NCBI RefSeq assembly: GCF_022662335.1
Contig: NZ_JAKNQJ010000003.1
Location: 62,001 to 126,000, forward strand
Direction of reading: 5' to 3'
Origin: Sphingomonas sp. CROZ-RG-20F-R02-07
GTDB lineage: Bacteria; Pseudomonadota; Alphaproteobacteria; Sphingomonadales; Sphingomonadaceae
DNA: 64,000 bases
In this document: positions 57,832 through 64,000 of the stretch, piece by piece
How positions within the stretch are numbered: the first letter of the stretch is position 1
Layout of the letters: the number at the start of each line of letters is the position of its first letter
Translations under genes and position numbers: made by a program
Notes under the pieces: model-generated
The model's database searches: none
Seen by the model: only the letters and a program-made list of their open reading frames with translations
Told to the model about the DNA's origin: nothing

Positions 57832-58743
57832 ATGGACCGCCGAGATGGCACGGAGATGACGGTGCAGGCCGAAACCAAGACGAACCCCGCAATGTGGCGG
57901 AATCCGGGCAACGACAATGCGGAGGCCGAGGCCGCAACCGCATCGCGCGGGCCCCGCGTGCCCGATCTCAACGTCATCTCGGGCGCGCCCGCGCCGGGCG
58001 CCGCGATGGAGGCCGAACGCGGCCGGCCGCTCATCATCCGGTTCGGCAAACATCTGCGCGGCATCTTCGATCGGCTGATCGCCTCGTCCAGCCTCGTTCC
58101 CAACGATCCCGTGCTCGACGTGCGCGATTTCGCCTGGACCGCGATCCTGCGCGACAACTGGCAGACGATCCGCGACGAGGCGGTCGCGGTCGCGCTGCGC
58201 GGCGATGCCGCCCCCAGCCTCGCCACCATCTCGCCCGACCATCGCGCGATCGCCGAGGTGAACAAATGGCGGTCGTTCTTCCTGTGGGGCTATGGTTATC
58301 CGATCCCCGAGAATCTCGCGCGTTGCCCGCAGACGCGCGACGTGGTCGAGCGCATCCCCGGCCTCAACAGCGCGTTCTTCTCGATCCTCGCGCCCGGCAC
58401 GCACATTCCCGAACATCGCGGCGTCACCAAGGGGCTCATCACCTGCCATCTCGGCCTGATCGTGCCGCGCGACGGCGACGTGCGGATGCGCGTGCACGAC
58501 CGAATCGTGCGCTGGGCGGAAGGCGAGACGCTGGTGTTCGACGACACCTACCAGCACGAGGTGTGGAACGACACGCAGAACACCCGCGTCGTGCTGCTGA
58601 TCCAGTTCGAACGCCCCTTGCGCCAGCCCGGCAAGTGGTTCGCGGATTTCTTCATGGGTTTCGTCAAGCGCTCGGCCTTCGTGCAGGAGGCGCGCGACAA
58701 TATCGACCATTGGAACGCCGCAGTGAAGCAGCTCGATGTCTGA
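57832..58743 (+). CDS. Aspartyl/asparaginyl beta-hydroxylase family oxygenase
   Basis: Fe(II)/2-oxoglutarate-dependent hydroxylase. The 303-residue protein ends in an AspH domain with the metal and co-substrate residues in APGTHIPEHRGVTKGLITCH, TLVFDDTYQHEVWND and the Arg in NTRVVLLIQFERP. The family also contains LpxO, which 2-hydroxylates the myristate of lipid A; sphingomonad glycosphingolipids contain 2-hydroxymyristate, so a lipid role is possible but inferred. The ~60-residue N-terminus is unstructured; ATG 57856 is an alternative start. Confidence 0.88.
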   Translation: MDRRDGTEMTVQAETKTNPAMWRNPGNDNAEAEAATASRGPRVPDLNVISGAPAPGAAMEAERGRPLIIRFGKHLRGIFDRLIASSSLVPNDPVLDVRDFAWTAILRDNWQTIRDEAVAVALRGDAAPSLATISPDHRAIAEVNKWRSFFLWGYGYPIPENLARCPQTRDVVERIPGLNSAFFSILAPGTHIPEHRGVTKGLITCHLGLIVPRDGDVRMRVHDRIVRWAEGETLVFDDTYQHEVWNDTQNTRVVLLIQFERPLRQPGKWFADFFMGFVKRSAFVQEARDNIDHWNAAVKQLDV

Positions 58744-58932
58744 GCTCGGCGTGCGCGATCAGCGAAAGCTAATCGCGTAAAAATCGCCAAGCCCGGCCAG
58801 CGATGCCGAGGGCATCGGCTGACGGCGCGGCTCTGCCGCGGCGCGGTAAATTCCTGGCAGCCCTCCCCGCCCCCTCCACAGGCAGGAGGGGAATGGCTTG
58901 CGCCCACGCCCCCCACGCGCCACATGCTCCCC

Positions 58933-59508
58933 ATGCTGATCGAGACCGAAACCACCCCGAACCCGGCGACGCTGAAGTTCCTGCCGGGACGCACCGTCAT
59001 GGAAGCCGGCACGCGCGACTTCGCCGACCCCGAAGAGGCGGAGGCGAGCCCGCTCGCCGAGGCGATCTTCGGTCTGGGCGATGTGACCGGGGTGTTCTTC
59101 GGCCGCGACTTCGTCTCGGTCACCGCGGCGCCGGGCGTGGCGTGGAGCAGCCTGAAACCCGACGTGCTCGGGCTGCTGCTCGATCATTTCTCGGCCGCGA
59201 TGCCGCTCTTCAAGCCTGCCAAGGCGGGGTTCGCGGTGCCGTCGGACGACGCCATGATCGCCACCGACGATCCCGCGGACGCCGACATCATCGGCCAGAT
59301 CCGCGACCTGATCGAGACGCGCGTACGCCCTGCTGTCGCGAACGACGGCGGCGACATCGTCTATCGCGGCTTCGACAAGGGCAAGGTGTTCCTCCAGCTC
59401 CAGGGCGCCTGCGCCGGCTGCCCGTCGTCGAGCGCGACGCTGAAGAACGGCATCGAGCAACTGCTCCGCTACTACGTCCCCGAAGTCACCGAAGTGCGAG
59501 CCGTCTGA
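58933..59508 (+). CDS. Nfu-type Fe-S scaffold protein
   Basis: A 191-residue protein with an Nfu N-terminal domain (ETETTPNPATLKFLPGR, then SPLAEAIFGLGDVTGVFFG) and a NifU-type C-terminal domain with cluster Cys at C160 and C163 (GACAGCPSSSATLKNGIE). Delivers Fe-S clusters to target enzymes. ATG 58933 gives the family N-terminus; ATG 58924 adds three residues. The stop overlaps the nitroreductase start (TGATG). Confidence 0.93.
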   Translation: MLIETETTPNPATLKFLPGRTVMEAGTRDFADPEEAEASPLAEAIFGLGDVTGVFFGRDFVSVTAAPGVAWSSLKPDVLGLLLDHFSAAMPLFKPAKAGFAVPSDDAMIATDDPADADIIGQIRDLIETRVRPAVANDGGDIVYRGFDKGKVFLQLQGACAGCPSSSATLKNGIEQLLRYYVPEVTEVRAV

Positions 59509-60098
59509 TGCCGAAGATCGCCGACGAAGCGCTCGATGCGCTGTTCCGCGAAGCCCGCAGCTTCAACGGCTATACCGACGAGCCCGTGGCGGAGAGCGAT
59601 CTCCATGCGATCTGGGATCTGATGAAGATGGGGCCGACCTCGGCCAACCAGCTTCCCGCCCGCCTCGTCTGGTGCACCAGCGAAGCGGCGAAGGCCAAGC
59701 TCGCCGAATGCTGCACCGGCACCAACCCGGACAAGGTCCGCGCCGCGCCCGTCACCGTGATCGTGGGCATGGACAACGACTTTCACGAGCATCTGCCCGA
59801 ACTCTTCCCGCATGTGGATGCCAAGGCCTGGTTCGACGGCAATGCCGAGCTGCGCGCGGTATCGGCGTTTCGCAACAGCACGCTGCAGGGCGCCTATCTC
59901 ATCATGGCGGCGCGCGCGCTGGGTCTGGGCACCGGGCCGATGTCGGGCTTCGATGCGGGCAAGGTCGACGCGGCGTTTTTCCACGACACGCCGGCGGTGA
60001 AGACCAACTTCATCATGACGCTCGGCCACGGCGATCCCGCGACCGTCCATGCGCGCTCGCCGAGACCGGCGTTTGAAAAGTTCAATCGCATCGCCTGA
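59508..60098 (+). CDS. Malonic-semialdehyde-reductase-like nitroreductase family protein (RutE/HadB type)
   Basis: A 196-residue flavin reductase: RSFNGYTDEPVAESDLHAIW, MGPTSANQLPARLVW, RNSTLQGAYLIMAARALGLG and GPMSGFD followed by TLGHGD match the RutE/nitroreductase group, which reduces malonic semialdehyde in uracil breakdown. No other rut genes are nearby, so the in vivo substrate is open. Coupled to the Nfu gene. Confidence 0.9.
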   Translation: MPKIADEALDALFREARSFNGYTDEPVAESDLHAIWDLMKMGPTSANQLPARLVWCTSEAAKAKLAECCTGTNPDKVRAAPVTVIVGMDNDFHEHLPELFPHVDAKAWFDGNAELRAVSAFRNSTLQGAYLIMAARALGLGTGPMSGFDAGKVDAAFFHDTPAVKTNFIMTLGHGDPATVHARSPRPAFEKFNRIA

Positions 60099-60108
60099 CG
60101 CGCGGCCG

Positions 60109-60723
60109 GTGCTCACCCTCGTCATCGAGACCGCGACCGCGGCCTGTTCGGTCGCGCTGATCGCGGACGGCCGCGTGGTGGCGCGCGATCATGATGCGGT
60201 GGGCCGCGGCCATGCGGAGCGGCTGGTGCCGATGATCGCGGCGCTGCCGGACGGCGGGCGGGCGCCGCGCATCCTGGTCGATTGCGGGCCCGGCAGCTTC
60301 ACCGGCATCCGCGTCGGCATCGCCGCCGCCCGCGGGCTGGCGCTCGGCTGGGGATCGACGGTGCACGGCTTCTCGTCGCTCGCGCTGATCGCGGCGGGCG
60401 CGCAGGCGCGCGAGCCCGAGGCGCTTGCGGTCGTGATCGAGGGCGGCCATGGTGAGGTCTTCATGCAGCGTTTTTCCGCCCCGTTGGAAGCCCTTGCCCC
60501 GGCGGTGTCGCTCCGCCCCGAAGCGGCGCTCCGCGCGCTCGGCGGCCTGCCCGCGATCGGCAGCGGGGTGCACCGGCTCGCCGCGATCGACCCGCGCTTC
60601 GCCGGCACCGACGCGCTGCCCGATGCGGGCGATGCGGTGTATCTGCCCCCCGCCTTTGCCGCCCTGCCCCCGCGCCCGGTCTATGGCCGCGCGCCCGACG
60701 CGAAGCCTCAGCCGCCGCGCTGA
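60109..60723 (+). CDS. tsaB: tRNA threonylcarbamoyladenosine biosynthesis protein TsaB
   Basis: A 204-residue partner of TsaD in making t6A37 on ANN-decoding tRNAs. TLVIETATAACSVALI, GRGHAERLVPMI and the signature GPGSFTGIRVGIAAARGLAL are visible. GTG 60109 is chosen; a TTG at 60073 overlapping the previous gene would add twelve residues. The stop overlaps rimI (TGATG). Confidence 0.94.
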   Translation: MLTLVIETATAACSVALIADGRVVARDHDAVGRGHAERLVPMIAALPDGGRAPRILVDCGPGSFTGIRVGIAAARGLALGWGSTVHGFSSLALIAAGAQAREPEALAVVIEGGHGEVFMQRFSAPLEALAPAVSLRPEAALRALGGLPAIGSGVHRLAAIDPRFAGTDALPDAGDAVYLPPAFAALPPRPVYGRAPDAKPQPPR

Positions 60724-61193
60724 TGGCGACGCGCACGATCCAGCTTCGCGGCGGCGACGCGCGCGATATCGCCATGGTCGACGCGCTGATGAAGGCGGCG
60801 TTCGACCCGCGCTTCGGCGAGGCGTGGACGCGCGGCCAGGCGTTGGGCGTGCTGGCGCTGCCCGGCATCCGCCTGACCATCGCGCTGGTGGACGACGTGC
60901 CCGCGGGCTTCGCGATGGTCCGCGGCGTGCTGGACGAGGCCGAGCTGCTGCTGATCGCGGTCGATCCCGCGCAGCGCCGCCGCGGCATCGCCACCGCGCT
61001 CCTGCGCGCGATCGAAGCGGATTGCGCGGCGACCGGCGTGACCGACCTCCACCTCGAGGTTCGCGCGGGCAACGACGCGCTGAAGCTCTATCTCGCGCAC
61101 GGCTTCGTCAAGGTGGGCGAGCGCCGCGCCTATTATCGCGGGCCCGAGGGCAAGGCCTATGACGCGCACACCTATCGCCGCGCGCTGCCCTGA
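60723..61193 (+). CDS. rimI: Ribosomal-protein-alanine N-acetyltransferase RimI
   Basis: A 156-residue GNAT enzyme acetylating the N-terminus of S18 and probably other proteins. Acetyl-CoA loop RRRGIATALL, LHLEVRAGNDALKLYLAHGF, and VGERRAYYRGPEGKAYDAH are typical. The tsaB-rimI pair with overlap is common in alphaproteobacteria. Confidence 0.93.
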   Translation: MATRTIQLRGGDARDIAMVDALMKAAFDPRFGEAWTRGQALGVLALPGIRLTIALVDDVPAGFAMVRGVLDEAELLLIAVDPAQRRRGIATALLRAIEADCAATGVTDLHLEVRAGNDALKLYLAHGFVKVGERRAYYRGPEGKAYDAHTYRRALP

Positions 61194-61221
61194 TACCACC
61201 GGGCGCCGCCCACTATCGTTA

Positions 61222-61247
61222 TTGCGAGTCGGTCGCCCTTTTCGCAA
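61222..61247 (+). promoter_or_regulatory. Candidate Fur autoregulatory site
   Basis: TTGCGA (61222-61227) and TCGCAA (61242-61247) form an inverted pair upstream of fur; TTGCGAGTCGGTCGC also resembles a degenerate alphaproteobacterial Fur/Irr-like box. Weak evidence. Confidence 0.3.
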
Positions 61248-61291
61248 CAGCGTGGCGTCGCTACATGGGGGGTACAACAGCGGGAACGGAC

Positions 61292-61714
61292 ATGGCGCGC
61301 AAGATCGACCTCGAAGCCCTTTGCAACGCGAAGGGGCTGCGCATCACCGAGCAGCGCCGCGTGATCGCGCGCGTGCTGTCGGAGGCCGAGGACCATCCCG
61401 ACGTGGAAAAGGTGTATGAGCGCGCCTCGGCGATCGATCCCGGCATCTCGATCGCGACGGTCTATCGCACCGTCCGCCTGTTCGAGGAGGCCGGCATCCT
61501 CGACCGCCATGATTTCGGCGACGGCCGCGCCCGCTACGAACCCGCGCCCGAGGCGCATCACGATCATCTGATCGACGTGGAATCGGGCAAGGTGATAGAG
61601 TTCGTCGATCCCGAACTCGAACAATTGCAAAAGGCGATCGCCGAAAAGCTGGGCTTCCGCCTCGTCGATCACCGGATGGAGCTTTACGGCGTGAGTCTCG
61701 CCCGCAAGGATTGA
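61292..61714 (+). CDS. fur: Fur-family metal-responsive repressor
   Basis: A 140-residue Fur-type regulator: RITEQRRVIARVLSEAEDHP, SIATVYRTVRLFEEAGIL (recognition helix) and the metal site HHDHLIDVESGKVIEF, DPELEQLQ, LVDHRMELYG. The structural-zinc Cys of E. coli Fur (HHDHLICxxC) is replaced (Asp), as in many alphaproteobacterial Fur/Mur proteins. It could sense iron or manganese. ATG 61292 chosen over 61265. Confidence 0.93.
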   Translation: MARKIDLEALCNAKGLRITEQRRVIARVLSEAEDHPDVEKVYERASAIDPGISIATVYRTVRLFEEAGILDRHDFGDGRARYEPAPEAHHDHLIDVESGKVIEFVDPELEQLQKAIAEKLGFRLVDHRMELYGVSLARKD

Positions 61715-61715
61715 G

Positions 61716-62432
61716 GTGCGCGCCAACGCCCGGCTCGGCCTGCGGATCGCGGCGCTGCTGCTCGCCCTGTTGGCGGGACTCGCGCTCCACGGCGCGTGGC
61801 GGCTGTTCGGCCGGCCCTCGCCCTGGCCGCGGCGCTTTCTCGGCACCGTCGGCCGGATCGTCGGTGCCCGCAGCCGAATCGTCGGCACGCCGCTGCGCCG
61901 CGACGTGCTGTTCCTCGCCAACCATCTGAGCTGGATCGACATCCTGCTCGTGGCGGGCGCGACGGGCAGCGCCTTCGTCGCCAAGGCCGAGCTGGCGCGC
62001 GTACCCTTGATCGGCTGGTTGTGCCGCCTGAACGCCACGCTGTTCGTCGAACGCGGCGACCGGCTGGGCGTGGCGGCGCAGATCGCACGGTTGCGCACGG
62101 CGATCGCGCAGGGCCGCCCGGTGACGATCTTTCCCGAGGGCACCACCGGCGACGGCGTCACGCTGCTGCCGTTCAAGGCGGCGCTGCTCGGCGTGGTCGA
62201 TCCGCCGCCGCCGGGCGTGCGCGTCCAGCCGATCCGCATCGATTACGGCGACGCCACGCGCGACCTGGCCTGGGTGGGCGACGAACCCGGCCTGGCCCAC
62301 GCGCTGCGCGTCCTGCGCCGCCCGGGCCGCTTCACCGCGACGCTGACGTTCGCGGAGCCCTTCGTGCCCGAAGGCGGCCGCAAGGCGGTGGCGGCGGAAG
62401 CGCGGGCGCGGATCGAGGCGGTGGCTGGGTGA
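61716..62432 (+). CDS. 1-acyl-sn-glycerol-3-phosphate acyltransferase (PlsC-like)
   Basis: A 238-residue membrane-bound acyltransferase for phospholipid synthesis. An N-terminal helix (LGLRIAALLLALLAGLALHG) is followed by NHLSWIDILL (HX4D), the FVERGD loop and FPEGTTGDG. GTG start at 61716 one base after the fur stop, with AAGGA. In related genomes miaB often follows; here a gene of the opposite strand follows instead. Confidence 0.92.
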   Translation: MRANARLGLRIAALLLALLAGLALHGAWRLFGRPSPWPRRFLGTVGRIVGARSRIVGTPLRRDVLFLANHLSWIDILLVAGATGSAFVAKAELARVPLIGWLCRLNATLFVERGDRLGVAAQIARLRTAIAQGRPVTIFPEGTTGDGVTLLPFKAALLGVVDPPPPGVRVQPIRIDYGDATRDLAWVGDEPGLAHALRVLRRPGRFTATLTFAEPFVPEGGRKAVAAEARARIEAVAG

Positions 62433-62556
62433 GGGGTGACGCCTGGCCGGACGTGCAGGCGATTCGCCCTTGCCGCGACAGAAATTCGGCCGCAGCTTCG
62501 GGAGGTTAAACCATCATGCTTGCCCAGAAATATCCCATTTACGCGATACTAACCAT

Positions 62557-64000
62557 CTACCTGCTGCACAGTCGCGTATCGGACGACAGGCAGATCTGGC
62601 ACCCGCGCGACGTGGCGACGCCATTGGAGACCTGAGCGAACATGTGGGCCGCGGCCGGGCTGGTCATGGCATCCGCCAGACTGGCGTGATCGTCGAGCGA
62701 CGTGAAAGTGGCCGTGCTGTTGAGATCGAGGCAGCAGATGCCCAAACGGCCCGTGGCGAAGATCGCGAGCGCCGGCGCGGCGACGAAACCGCATTTCTCC
62801 GTGTTCAACACGGTCCGCCCCACCGACCAGTCCGGGTGATATTCCAGCAGGAGATTTGCGTAGGTGCCGAGCGGGCGCGGCGAGAAGAATGCTTGCTGGC
62901 GCCCGCCATGAACATCGGTCCATTCGAGAATCGGCAAATGAATGCCGTCGTCATGGTTCGCCTCGAGAAAACTGCGCGCGATCCGCATGTCATCGTTGAC
63001 GATCGCTTCGGCCTGCGCGGAAGCGGGCGCCGCGGCGGCGATCCCGGCACCGATGGCTTCCCATTTGCGGAGATGTTCGGTGAATCGTGCGACGTTCGGC
63101 GCGAAGGCGGAACGGACATGCGGATCGACCCGCATGTCCTCGGTGCCGTTCGAGACCATCTGATAGAGCCTGAGGTGAGCGGGCGCGCGTTCGGTGACCA
63201 TCTGCGTCGCGAGCGCCGTCAGCCGTTCTACGAGCGTGTCGTAGTCGCCGATCTTTGCGCTGCGCGTCATCGCATAGCTTTCCTGGCTGTCGTTATGGAG
63301 CGAGACGGCGATGCCACTGGGATAATTGTTGGAGAGCTGCGCCAGCTTTTTTGGCACCAGCGTCATGCCGTGGGTCGTGAAGAAGGTCGGAAACGCCAAT
63401 CGCTTTTCGCGAATATAGGCCAGGATTTCGGCGATGTTGGGATGTAGCAACGGTTCGCCATAGGCATTGAGCTGCATCGAACCGACGCTGATCGTCGCCG
63501 CGATCTCGTCGAGCAGCGCCTTGATCCGATCGAGCGGCAGCCAGCTTCGCGCGTCCTCCCGATGCATATCCGGGCAGAAGGTGCACTTCTGATTGCAGAA
63601 GTTGGTGATTTCCAGCCAGATGGTATCGGCATGGGGCTTACCGTTCACCATGGGGTAGGGCGAGCGGGACCCGGCATCGCGGGGATTGGCGTAGCGTTGC
63701 AGCAGCGCTGCGGCTTCGGTCATCGCCCGATCGCCGGTGGCCCGCGCAAAGGGCGCGTCCGTCTTGCCGAGCCATGCCAGAGCACGCGCGGCGGTTGCGG
63801 CGTTCGCCGCCAGCGCCATCCTGATATGGCGTGCCGCAAAGGCACCATGCCCGGCATGCGCGAAGATGATCGCCACGAGCACCGCCAAGTCCGGGGCCAA
63901 TGCCGCCTTGTCGTCGTCGCCCAGTGGAAGCGCCAATGCCACCGCCATGGCATCCAGCGCTGCGCCGAGAGCATCGGTCGCGACCGATTGCCGGACAAGC
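62557..64000 (-). CDS. Radical SAM/SPASM protein (5' end outside window)
   Basis: The frame is open to the right edge, so the N-terminus is missing. The visible N-terminal ~100 residues are helical and Ala-rich (FAARHIRMALAANAATAARA). The radical SAM cluster motif NFCNQKCTFCPDM (CxxxCxxC) lies at 63574-63597, followed by LNAYGEPLLHPNIAEILAYI. A SPASM-like Cys-rich C-terminus (EKCGFVAAPALAIFATGRLG, ICCLDLN, RGCQICLSSDTRLC) suggests auxiliary clusters, as in peptide- or sugar-modifying members. Substrate unknown; the 124 bases before plsC hold no other gene. Confidence 0.88.
   Translation of the reverse strand, partial: LVRQSVATDALGAALDAMAVALALPLGDDDKAALAPDLAVLVAIIFAHAGHGAFAARHIRMALAANAATAARALAWLGKTDAPFARATGDRAMTEAAALLQRYANPRDAGSRSPYPMVNGKPHADTIWLEITNFCNQKCTFCPDMHREDARSWLPLDRIKALLDEIAATISVGSMQLNAYGEPLLHPNIAEILAYIREKRLAFPTFFTTHGMTLVPKKLAQLSNNYPSGIAVSLHNDSQESYAMTRSAKIGDYDTLVERLTALATQMVTERAPAHLRLYQMVSNGTEDMRVDPHVRSAFAPNVARFTEHLRKWEAIGAGIAAAAPASAQAEAIVNDDMRIARSFLEANHDDGIHLPILEWTDVHGGRQQAFFSPRPLGTYANLLLEYHPDWSVGRTVLNTEKCGFVAAPALAIFATGRLGICCLDLNSTATFTSLDDHASLADAMTSPAAAHMFAQVSNGVATSRGCQICLSSDTRLCSR

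Overview
The window reads as a piece of chromosome from a high-GC alphaproteobacterium of the Sphingomonas group. Grounds: a very GC-rich coding style; ATGA/TGATG-type stop-start overlaps; GapR (DUF2312), DUF1244, DUF3035 and TorF-type porin genes; a SUF operon led by an Rrf2 regulator; the order nfu - nitroreductase - tsaB - rimI - fur - plsC; and GGAAC-N16-CGTT stress promoters. No plasmid, phage, CRISPR, IS element or tRNA was seen. About 64 genes are supported and coding density is very high; no gene-free stretch exceeds 300 bases.

Layout. 1-2.1 kb: 3' end of a cystathionine beta-lyase gene and an outer-membrane porin. 2.2-7.0 kb (minus): ribF, ileS, lspA and a DUF3035 lipoprotein. 7.0-10.5 kb (minus): an apparent general-stress operon (CsbD-like/TM protein, triple-PAS LuxR regulator, small CsbD-like protein, membrane protein) between an EcfG-type promoter and a strong hairpin terminator. 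10.6-12.1 kb: a D-galactonate kinase/aldolase pair. 12.4-18.1 kb: class A acid phosphatase, ZIP transporter, GapR, DUF1244, pyruvate kinase, a Phd/PIN toxin-antitoxin pair with a perfect operator palindrome, a HAD protein and ribosomal protein L36. 18.2-23.0 kb: lipoprotein, M14 cytosolic-carboxypeptidase-like enzyme, GNAT, GpmA, a 42-residue stress membrane peptide, PurE/PurK.

23.0-30.0 kb (minus): exported hydrolases (DUF885, CocE/NonD, M16) plus a small beta protein. 30.2-36.2 kb: OsmC, small membrane and lipoproteins, CrcB, an RluA-type pseudouridine synthase with a long basic tail, a PadR/HAAS-type pair, HAD phosphatase, ATP12 chaperone. 36.4-43.9 kb: gmk, fumC, UDP-glucose dehydrogenase, aconitase and an unrecognised protein. 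44.0-49.9 kb (minus): the seven-gene operon Rrf2-sufBCDS-sufT-sufA with stop-start overlaps at every junction except sufB-sufC. 50.1-57.7 kb: pyrD, gamma-glutamyltransferase, long-chain acyl-CoA synthetase, a second M16 protease. 57.8-62.4 kb: AspH-type hydroxylase, Nfu-type scaffold, nitroreductase, TsaB, RimI, Fur and a PlsC acyltransferase. At the right edge a radical SAM/SPASM protein runs out of the window on the opposite strand.

Functionally the window is mostly core metabolism (TCA, purine and pyrimidine synthesis, Fe-S assembly, translation). The least ordinary parts are the stress operon with its regulator between two CsbD-like genes, two matching EcfG promoters, an in-frame hairpin-bearing insertion in IleS, several dispersed inverted-repeat families (one supplies the C-terminus of the SUF regulator, another the ribosome binding site of pyrD), and the edge radical SAM gene. 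No clearly new defence or mobile system was found.
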